DNA of 7,559 bases, taken from positions 1 to 7,559 of the forward strand of contig CAJOQN010000039.1 of the NCBI GenBank assembly GCA_905236535.1. Reading direction: 5' to 3'. Positions 1-5,758 of the stretch are shown here, one piece after another. The DNA comes from an uncultured Bacilli bacterium. GTDB taxonomy: Bacteria; Bacillota_I; Bacilli_A; RFN20; CAG-826. Position 1 is the first letter of the stretch. Each line of letters starts with the position of its first letter. A program made the translations under genes and the position numbers. Below the pieces are notes generated by a model. That model made no database searches. It saw nothing but the letters and a program-made list of their open reading frames with translations, and had not been told where the DNA came from.

Positions 1-90
1 AATGATAAACGAGATAAAAGCACAACCATAGTGATATGGTCTCGCAAAGCTATAGGGTCTTATATTATATAAGATAGCCAGTTGCCTTAG
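1..90 (+). promoter_or_regulatory. Cyclic-di-GMP-I (GEMM-I) riboswitch aptamer, 5' end probably cut by window
   Basis: The RNA would sense cyclic di-GMP and control the operon that follows. Visible parts: an AGC at 19-21 that can pair with GCT at 49-51; a hairpin CCATA/TATGG (26-30 with 35-39) capped by a GNRA tetraloop, GTGA (31-34); the CGCAAAGC segment (43-50) typical of this class; a second hairpin pairing 58-64 with 68-74; and the 3' segment ATAGCCAGTTGCC (74-86), which resembles the class's conserved 3' end. The order (GNRA hairpin, CGCAAAGC, GGGTC, second hairpin, AGCC-GTTGCC) is that of GEMM-I. An alternative extra pairing is CGAGA 10-14 with TCTCG 40-44. The 5' strand of the closing helix P1, expected to complement GTTGCC, is not evident and probably lies upstream of base 1. 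No promoter is visible. The class is recognised from memory of the consensus, without a covariance-model score. Confidence 0.75.
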
Positions 91-141
91 GGGTATTAAA
101 CCCGCCATTGTAATGGATGATAGGCAACTGGCGTTTTTATT
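77..141 (+). terminator. Riboswitch-controlled intrinsic terminator (expression platform)
   Basis: GCCAGTTGCCT (77-87) is perfectly complementary to AGGCAACTGGC (122-132), giving an 11-bp stem followed directly by GTTTTTATT (133-141). The stem encloses two smaller hairpins: GGGT/ACCC (91-94 with 100-103) and CCAT/ATGG (105-108 with 113-116). The terminator is therefore branched rather than a simple hairpin. Its 5' strand is the same sequence as the 3' end of the aptamer (AGCC and GTTGCC), so the two structures exclude each other. Inferred logic: ligand-bound aptamer blocks the terminator and the operon is transcribed; without ligand, transcription stops before the first gene. Confidence 0.8.
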
Positions 142-173
142 ACTCCATTGGGACAAAACACGCTCATACCTTT

Positions 174-177
174 GGAG
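174..177 (+). promoter_or_regulatory. Ribosome binding site that decides the first gene's start
   Basis: GGAG lies 9 nt before ATG at 187. The same frame is also open from a TTG at 148, but that codon has no Shine-Dalgarno sequence at a usable distance and sits just behind the terminator T-tract. This site supports the ATG at 187 as the true start. Confidence 0.75.
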
Positions 178-186
178 CACAAAACT

Positions 187-1011
187 ATGTACGAACTCAA
201 ATATGTAAAGAAAAGAAAAAGGAACAAATTTATTGCGATCGGCACCGGTGTTTCAACTATCGTCGTGACATCTTTAGCTATTGTCGCATTTTTAGGTCGT
301 TATGTTGGGACATTTACCGTGGCCCTCAATAACGGAAATGTGAGCCTTTCTCTTTCTAGAACACATGATTTCGTCGCACAATCCTCATTCTTGAGGGTGG
401 ACAGCCTTCCGAAATATCAGGAGAGAACTTATTCTCAACTTCCTGATTCAGATGCGCTTGATTCAGAAAACACTACGTATCTCGACTGGGCCAACAAAAA
501 ATCTGATAATGTCACAGTCACAAGCATTCCATTCTTCAAATATACCTTCTTTTTGAAAAACGTGGGAACTGCTCCTGCAAGTTACTCAATGAAGATTCTC
601 ATCCTTGATTCCAAGGCTGGTAGTGATGGAAGAAAAATTGAAGATACACTTCGCGTCATGATTTATGAAAACGAAGGAAGTAGTGCTGAACATCACAATG
701 AGATTTATGCGAAGAGAAGTCCAAACCATCATATCGATGAAGACGGAAATGTTTCTTTCGCGGAAGCTATTACTGTCGATCCAAGTCGAGCAGACGAATT
801 TAATCCGTTCCTTGGATATGCGAAGGAATTTGAATCAGATTCCGTTATCACAACTATCTCAACCGATGGGCCGTTCGATACAGGTGCAATCAAAAGGTAT
901 ACCTTAGTTACTTGGCTTGAAGGATATGACCTTCAATCTGAGAACTTCAAAACAGCTCCAGTAGGAGCAAACTTAAGATTAGGAGTTGAAATTAACGCTT
1001 ATGAATACTAG
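187..1011 (+). CDS. Exported TasA/CalY-like surface protein, paralogue 1
   Basis: A 274-residue protein and the first gene after the riboswitch. The N-terminus is strongly basic (KKRKRNK, residues 8-14) and is followed by a hydrophobic segment at about 15-46, so it is a signal peptide or membrane anchor. The early mature part (NNGNVSLSLS, 48-57) and the segment FFLKNVGTAPASYSMKI (121-137) resemble TasA/camelysin beta-sandwich proteins, in which a 'TFAAGTLDL'-like strand and a 'KNxGT' turn are typical. The C-terminus has WLEGYD (243-248) followed by G-x-x-L-R-L-G, matching the EGWD motif of the three downstream paralogues. It is the most diverged member: it lacks the AWY junction and the D-x-N-x-D-G loop, so it could be an anchor or initiating subunit (inference). 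Its last 11 nt overlap the next gene, which suggests translational coupling. The gene is secure, the family assignment moderate, and fibre formation is not shown by sequence. Confidence 0.8.
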   Translation: MYELKYVKKRKRNKFIAIGTGVSTIVVTSLAIVAFLGRYVGTFTVALNNGNVSLSLSRTHDFVAQSSFLRVDSLPKYQERTYSQLPDSDALDSENTTYLDWANKKSDNVTVTSIPFFKYTFFLKNVGTAPASYSMKILILDSKAGSDGRKIEDTLRVMIYENEGSSAEHHNEIYAKRSPNHHIDEDGNVSFAEAITVDPSRADEFNPFLGYAKEFESDSVITTISTDGPFDTGAIKRYTLVTWLEGYDLQSENFKTAPVGANLRLGVEINAYEY

Positions 1012-1954
1012 AAAATTTAACAAAAAGAACATTTTAGTCGCGACTCTTATGAGCGGTGTTGGAATTTCTTTAGTTGGTTCAATTGCTGGTACATTTGCAT
1101 GGTATCAATATTCAACAAGAGCAATTCTTTCCTATGTTGGCCAAACCGATGTTAAAACTGCTCAATTAGAAGTCAAATTTAAAGATGATGCCACACATAC
1201 CTATAATTGGGGCAAGACCACACTTGGTCAAGCCGATTTCGCAACTTATTTAGCTAACAATGCGAACAATACCAACTTATTACCAATCACTGCTGGAAAG
1301 CTTCAAAAAAATGCTGCTTTTGATGCTAGTGCATTAAAAGGACATCCAGTTGCATTCTATGATACTTACGATAAGTGGGCAGATGCCGCGGCAACCGATT
1401 ACATCCAATTCGATATTCAATTAAGATACTTGGACAACAAAACTGGAGAGCCTATCGCTAATACTGATATTTGGCTTTCTGATTTACTCATCCAAAATGA
1501 TACATCTAATGGTCATCAAGATGTTAGTGATGCTATTAGAGTCCATGTCTCTGCTGGTACAACTAACTGGTTAATGTCCAAAACTGGTGCAAACACTAAA
1601 GTTGGTGGAAATTTAGATCTTAACAACGATGGTGAAGCCGATGCTCTTTCCGCAAGAGGAAGTGCTTATGAATTTGAAAACAAGACTGCATTAATCTATG
1701 GTGAACAAGATTATGATCTAGAAGCAAATCAACAAACTTGCTATACCATCAACAATGTCAAACCAACTGATAACAAGGGCACATTAACTGGTGGTGAGGT
1801 TCTTGGAACAACTGATACCAATGGCATTTTAGATGTCACTGTTACTTTCTTCCTTGAAGGTTGGACCATTCTTAATGGAAAAACCGTTTGGGAAGATGCG
1901 ATTGGCGCAAAATTTGATATTGGTATGACTTTTGCTGCAAGCATTCTTGAATAA
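1001..1954 (+). CDS. Exported TasA/CalY-like surface protein, paralogue 2
   Basis: A 317-residue protein. ATG at 1001 is chosen because it gives an N-terminus (MNTRKFNKKN) like that of the fourth paralogue. A TTG at 986 in the same frame directly abuts the AGGAG at 981-985, leaving no spacing; AGGAG to 1001 is 15 nt, which is long. The hydrophobic segment spans about 11-33 and ends GTFA|WYQYSTRA, with Ala33 at -1 of a probable signal-peptidase site. This resembles the TasA junction and would suit a SipW-type peptidase, none of which is in the window. The middle holds DIWLSDLLI (156-164), DAIRVHV (177-183) and GGNLDLNNDGEAD (202-214), whose D-x-N-x-D-G-x-x-D pattern is that of EF-hand or dockerin Ca2+ loops. 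A short IYGE motif follows (232-235). The C-terminus carries FFLEGW (283-288) and a final beta-strand pattern shared with its neighbours. Likely a secreted or cell-surface structural subunit. Confidence 0.82.
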   Translation: MNTRKFNKKNILVATLMSGVGISLVGSIAGTFAWYQYSTRAILSYVGQTDVKTAQLEVKFKDDATHTYNWGKTTLGQADFATYLANNANNTNLLPITAGKLQKNAAFDASALKGHPVAFYDTYDKWADAAATDYIQFDIQLRYLDNKTGEPIANTDIWLSDLLIQNDTSNGHQDVSDAIRVHVSAGTTNWLMSKTGANTKVGGNLDLNNDGEADALSARGSAYEFENKTALIYGEQDYDLEANQQTCYTINNVKPTDNKGTLTGGEVLGTTDTNGILDVTVTFFLEGWTILNGKTVWEDAIGAKFDIGMTFAASILE

Positions 1955-2029
1955 TTACCAATTATCTTTATATTATTTTTTTTTTAAAAACATATTATTT
2001 TAGATTTTTATATGGGGAGGAGGTTAATG
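1955..2029 (+). other. AT-rich spacer with a T10 tract
   Basis: This is the longest gap between genes. It contains ten consecutive T residues (1976-1985) followed by five A, then more AT-rich sequence up to a strong ribosome binding site. There is no GC-rich hairpin before the T run, so it is not a convincing intrinsic terminator. No convincing -35 element is seen. It could affect mRNA processing or translation of the third gene, or be prone to length variation, but nothing in the sequence proves this. Confidence 0.5.
2016..2023 (+). promoter_or_regulatory. Very strong ribosome binding site, GGAGGAGG
   Basis: The Shine-Dalgarno sequence GGAGGAGG lies 6 nt before ATG at 2030 and 3 nt before ATG at 2027. 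An upstream in-frame ATG at 2012 overlaps this site and is therefore unlikely to be the start. It is the strongest such site in the window, suggesting that the third gene is highly translated relative to its neighbours. Confidence 0.8.
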
Positions 2030-3166
2030 ATGGACGCCAACAAAAAGATCAATCTATATCTCGCTGGTTTGACTATGATGACATTTGCGGCTTTTGTGGC
2101 GACAACCGCAGGTTCTCTTGCATGGTATGCTTATAGTACACGTGCTAGATTATCATATCGCGGAGTCTCCGTGTCGAAAACGTTCCAACTTCAAATTGGC
2201 ATTGTTGACGACGACAATTATATTGATGACGACGAAATGTCTCAATATAAGCTTAGTCGTGAGAATAGGGACTCTCATTCCATCGTTTGGGCAACCGCTG
2301 GTTCTGGCTTTACCAGTGGCGCGATTAATTCGTATCTTGAAGATACTAATTATGCGACAAACCTCGTCTCCCCAATAACTTCTAGATCTATGGAAAGCGA
2401 TGGCGATCTATCGCTTTACAGGGCTCCAGCCTTCGGAGTGCCATCTACCTCTGATTTAGCAGTTTTAGACCATTATGTCTTAATTCCATTTGTTTTCCGT
2501 GTCGTTGATTCCAGCAATCAATTTGTCAAGAATCAAGATTTATGGGTCACTGATGCCTTCGCACATACCTCCGGGGAAATGAATGTCGATAAAGCGGTCC
2601 GTGTTTATTTTGAAGGTGAAACCAATTCATTCTTATTAAATCCATCTAGTGATGAAACATCCAGTGATGCTCGTGAAACTGTTATGGGCGGTTTACTCGA
2701 TCTCAATGGTGATGGTTATTACGACTATAATCCATCGACCATGGAAGAAATCATCTATGGGGAATATGAAGGGGAACTCACCTATTCTGAACCAATCACT
2801 GCTGATTCTGCTTTTGAAAATGTTAATGGAGTGGATCACTCTCAATATATTCACACTAGCTCTTCTGGTGTCGAATTAGCAACCACCTTCTTTGCCAAGC
2901 ATAAAGCAGGGGTTAAAAAAGCCAATTATCAAAATCTTACCTACAAAGTAGGTAAATATGAAACACTTTCCACCGTCCGTCCCGATGTTGATGCCAGTCA
3001 ATATTTTTCAAACGGAAAACCAGTGGGAAAAACGTCTAACGACACCAATGCTTTAGTGTATCTCAACGTCACAATCTTCGTCGAAGGATGGGATCATGTC
3101 GTTATCGACCAATCGGCCGGTCACAGATTTACACTTGGTATTACTTACGAAATTAACAGAGTTTAA
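2030..3166 (+). CDS. Exported TasA/CalY-like surface protein, paralogue 3
   Basis: A 378-residue protein, the largest of the four paralogues. The start at 2030 is set by the strong Shine-Dalgarno sequence (2027 is possible and adds one Met). The signal segment spans about residues 8-31 and ends AGSLA|WYAYSTRA, nearly the same junction as paralogue 2 (WYQYSTRA). An acidic stretch (D60-D62, D66-D68) follows. Conserved landmarks: DLWVTDAF (170-177), KAVRVYFEG (188-196), GGLLDLNGDGYYD (220-232; complete D-x-N-x-D-G-x-x-D loop), EEIIYGEYEG (239-248), FFAKHKAGV (287-295) and FVEGWD (350-355) near the C-terminus. The same landmarks occur in the same order in the neighbouring genes, showing tandem duplication followed by strong divergence. 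Probably a secreted or surface fibre or matrix subunit, possibly Ca2+ stabilised. The strong ribosome binding site hints that this is the major subunit (inference). Confidence 0.82.
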   Translation: MDANKKINLYLAGLTMMTFAAFVATTAGSLAWYAYSTRARLSYRGVSVSKTFQLQIGIVDDDNYIDDDEMSQYKLSRENRDSHSIVWATAGSGFTSGAINSYLEDTNYATNLVSPITSRSMESDGDLSLYRAPAFGVPSTSDLAVLDHYVLIPFVFRVVDSSNQFVKNQDLWVTDAFAHTSGEMNVDKAVRVYFEGETNSFLLNPSSDETSSDARETVMGGLLDLNGDGYYDYNPSTMEEIIYGEYEGELTYSEPITADSAFENVNGVDHSQYIHTSSSGVELATTFFAKHKAGVKKANYQNLTYKVGKYETLSTVRPDVDASQYFSNGKPVGKTSNDTNALVYLNVTIFVEGWDHVVIDQSAGHRFTLGITYEINRV

Positions 3167-3172
3167 TTATTT

Positions 3173-4222
3173 ATGAATAACAAAAGGATTGTTTTATCAT
3201 TATTGATTGGAACAGTCGCTTTATGTTCGCTCTCATTCTCCATCTCTCTCGCGTGGTATAACGCTTCAACGTTCCTCCACATTGATCAAATCGAGATTTC
3301 TATTGATGGGGAAAGAGACCTCAAAATTTCGACAACTACTGATGTAGATTCTTTTAGAGAATCTTTAGACTATGATGATTTGGAGAAAGTAGACGTCTTC
3401 GAACCAGTTTCCACAGTCTATAGCTCATCATGGCTTTCACAAAAAGCTGAAAAACCCGTCTTTTATGACAATTCTTATCCTTTCATCGACGATGAAGGAA
3501 TTCCTAACAGACGAGTTAATGAAAACGGATATTATTCACAAGAATTATATCTTTATTCGGATGATGATGTGTATGTGACCGTTGATGCCCTCGAGACTTA
3601 TATCGAGCCAAATCTTGATTTTAATCGCGCATACGCGCAACAAATCAAAAGCGATCATCCTGACAAAACAGTTGAAGAAATCTATGAGTGTCTAAACGAA
3701 CTAAGTAAAGCGATGCGCTTTTCTATTCTTGTTCCAGACACCGATTGTTATAACTTCTACATCATCGATCCAAACAAAGAAGAAGAAGTCAGCCTTGGGG
3801 GTATCCTTGATAACACCGGCGATGAAATCTTCGACTATTACGAAAGTGGAAACGAATTGTACGAAGTAATTTATGGGGAATATAACGATAGAGATTTAAT
3901 TTGTTATGATGACGCTCTAAGTGAAGATATTCCTTATAGTGGTGAGGCTAATGCCTTCAACGCCAAACATACAGAAGGCGTTCACCCATTTAATTTAGAA
4001 AAATCAAAAGAGCAAGGCTTCAGCTTTGCAAAAGAACAATCAATTGGACTACCTGAGCTAGCGGAACACGAGAGTTTACTCTATATCCCAGTGTATCGTT
4101 ATACTCCACGCAAGATTGTCTTATCAATCTATATTGAAGGATGGGATCTTGCCAGTGTGAATTCAACGATGGGATCCTCATTCCTCGCTGGCTTGACGTT
4201 CAAGATTGGAAGGGAGATGTAA
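3173..4222 (+). CDS. Exported TasA/CalY-like surface protein, paralogue 4
   Basis: A 349-residue acidic protein starting 6 nt after the previous stop, with only a weak Shine-Dalgarno sequence, so it probably depends on translation of the gene before it. The N-terminus MNNKR leads into a hydrophobic segment (about 6-27) ending SISLA|WYNAS, with Ala27 at the likely cleavage site. Landmarks shared with paralogue 3 are KAMRFSI (179-185), GGILDNTGDEIFD (209-221), EVIYGEYND (231-239), FNAKHTEGV (262-270) and YIEGWD (320-325). The putative Ca2+ loop is degenerate here: D-N-T-G-D-E-I-F-D lacks the usual D-x-N-x-D-G spacing, so metal binding may be lost. Compared with its neighbours it has more acidic and tyrosine residues in the middle region. 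Role inferred from the family: exported surface subunit, possibly a minor or capping one. Confidence 0.8.
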   Translation: MNNKRIVLSLLIGTVALCSLSFSISLAWYNASTFLHIDQIEISIDGERDLKISTTTDVDSFRESLDYDDLEKVDVFEPVSTVYSSSWLSQKAEKPVFYDNSYPFIDDEGIPNRRVNENGYYSQELYLYSDDDVYVTVDALETYIEPNLDFNRAYAQQIKSDHPDKTVEEIYECLNELSKAMRFSILVPDTDCYNFYIIDPNKEEEVSLGGILDNTGDEIFDYYESGNELYEVIYGEYNDRDLICYDDALSEDIPYSGEANAFNAKHTEGVHPFNLEKSKEQGFSFAKEQSIGLPELAEHESLLYIPVYRYTPRKIVLSIYIEGWDLASVNSTMGSSFLAGLTFKIGREM

Positions 4223-4228
4223 TTATAT

Positions 4229-5746
4229 ATGACAGCTTACTTTGAATATTTAAGAGATATGATCGTTGCTTTCTTTAAGCACCTCGGTCTTTTCTTCACG
4301 AAAGTCTTTGCTTCACCATGGTCCGAAGTTCCCGGCAATTTTGCTTATTACAACTCTCTTTTCGGTTCCTATTCACCAAGTTTTGGTTTCTGGGGATGGT
4401 TTTTCTATGTTATCTTCTTTATTTTCTTTATCTCTTTAATCGGCGGAATTTGCTTTGGCTTATTCCTTTTAATTAGAAAATATATCCGTTTCGTCAAAAG
4501 AGAACTTGATAAAGATGAACTCAGAAGACAAGTTGAAAGACTTAATTACGAACTTTATCAAGCAGTCTTAGAAAAAGACAAGATTCTTAATCTTAAAACT
4601 GGATATATGGGTCTTAAAGCCGATGATATGTCCAAAGAAGAAAAAGAAATTATTGAAGAAGTCTCTTCACGCTTCCCAAAACTCACCAGAGTCGATCAAT
4701 TATACGAAGACGCCGATACCTCTATTATGTTTAAAGAAGGCCTCTCTTTAGAGGAACTCGTTAACTCTTTTAGAAATTATGCGGCTTCTAAACTCAAACT
4801 TTATTATCCTGTCGATGTTATTCGTCAATTATTCGCTGGTATTGCGACCTCTAAATTAATCATTTTAGAAGGTATCTCCGGTACCGGTAAAACATCCTTA
4901 GCTTATGCTTTGGGTAAATTCTTCTCCTTTGATAGTGCGCTTATCCCAGTCCAACCATCATGGAAAGATAGAAGTGAACTTCTTGGTTATTACAATGAAT
5001 TCACTAAGAAATTTAATGAATCCGAATTCTTAAAAGCTTTATATATCACCACATATCGTAAAGATTTAGATATCATCGTCCTCGATGAAATGAACTTAGC
5101 GAGAATTGAATATTACTTCGCCGAATTCCTCTCCGTCATGGAAATGAGAGATGTCGAAGACTGGGTTATCGATTTGATTCCATCTCCACAAGCGGATGAT
5201 CCAAAACACCTCAAAGAAGGTAAATTATTAATTCCTCAAAACGTTTTGTTCTTCGGAACGGCGAACAACGACGATTCAACCTTCACGATTTCTGATAAGG
5301 TTTATGACCGTGCTATCTCTATCTTCTTTGAAGATAAAGGAAGATTCTTTGAATCTGAAGAACAAGAACCACTCTCTATTCCTTACGCGCAACTTAATAT
5401 GTTATTTGAAGATGCGAAGAAACAATTCGGAGTCTCCGAAGCTCTCTTACGCAAATTTGAAGAACTTGATAATTTCATCATCAAGAAATTCAAACTCGCC
5501 TTCGGTAACCGTATTTTAAAGCAATTAGATTCCTTTATTCCGGTCTTTGTCGCCTGTGGTGGCACTGAAACCGATGGTTTTGACTTCATCTTCACCAACA
5601 AGATTTTAAAGAAATTTGAATCTTTAAATATCGCCTTCTTAAAAGACGAATTAGGCGAACTTGATGCCTACCTTGACAAATTATATGGCAAAGGCAATTT
5701 CCAAATGGCCCATCGCTATATTGAAGGATTACTTAAAAACAACTAA
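4229..5746 (+). CDS. Membrane-anchored McrB-like AAA+ NTPase
   Basis: A 505-residue protein starting 6 nt after the preceding stop. Residues 10-30 are hydrophobic to amphipathic. A long aromatic-rich transmembrane segment at about 54-82 is followed by a basic, charged helix (about 83-125), perhaps coiled coil, and then the ATPase domain. That domain has Walker A GISGTGKT (215-222), the McrB-type segment QPSWKDRSELLGYYN (242-256), Walker B and following residues IIVLDEMNLARIEYYFAEF (282-300), a sensor-like region FFGTANND (341-348) and an arginine-finger-like DKVYDRA (356-362). These segments are characteristic of the McrB branch of AAA+ proteins, which assemble as hexamers and are activated by an McrC-type partner. 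No DNA-recognition domain is seen; the membrane segment occupies its usual place. With the ATPase domain facing the cytoplasm, it would act at the membrane. The E. coli McrB GTP-specificity signature (MNTAD) is not obvious, so the nucleotide is uncertain. Confidence 0.9.
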   Translation: MTAYFEYLRDMIVAFFKHLGLFFTKVFASPWSEVPGNFAYYNSLFGSYSPSFGFWGWFFYVIFFIFFISLIGGICFGLFLLIRKYIRFVKRELDKDELRRQVERLNYELYQAVLEKDKILNLKTGYMGLKADDMSKEEKEIIEEVSSRFPKLTRVDQLYEDADTSIMFKEGLSLEELVNSFRNYAASKLKLYYPVDVIRQLFAGIATSKLIILEGISGTGKTSLAYALGKFFSFDSALIPVQPSWKDRSELLGYYNEFTKKFNESEFLKALYITTYRKDLDIIVLDEMNLARIEYYFAEFLSVMEMRDVEDWVIDLIPSPQADDPKHLKEGKLLIPQNVLFFGTANNDDSTFTISDKVYDRAISIFFEDKGRFFESEEQEPLSIPYAQLNMLFEDAKKQFGVSEALLRKFEELDNFIIKKFKLAFGNRILKQLDSFIPVFVACGGTETDGFDFIFTNKILKKFESLNIAFLKDELGELDAYLDKLYGKGNFQMAHRYIEGLLKNN

Positions 5747-5758
5747 TAATTAACAATT

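Noticed and set aside
148..186. N-terminal extension of the first gene from TTG at 148
   Set aside because: It lacks a ribosome binding site at proper spacing and begins within 10 nt of the terminator T-tract. ATG at 187 has GGAG 9 nt upstream and gives a normal basic signal-peptide start.
1741..1944. Open frame on the minus strand inside paralogue 2
   Set aside because: It lies wholly inside a gene with strong family features, has no ribosome binding site, and its translation shows no recognisable domain.
1955..2011. Intrinsic terminator at the T10 tract
   Set aside because: No GC-containing inverted repeat precedes the T run; the sequence is almost entirely A/T without a stable stem.
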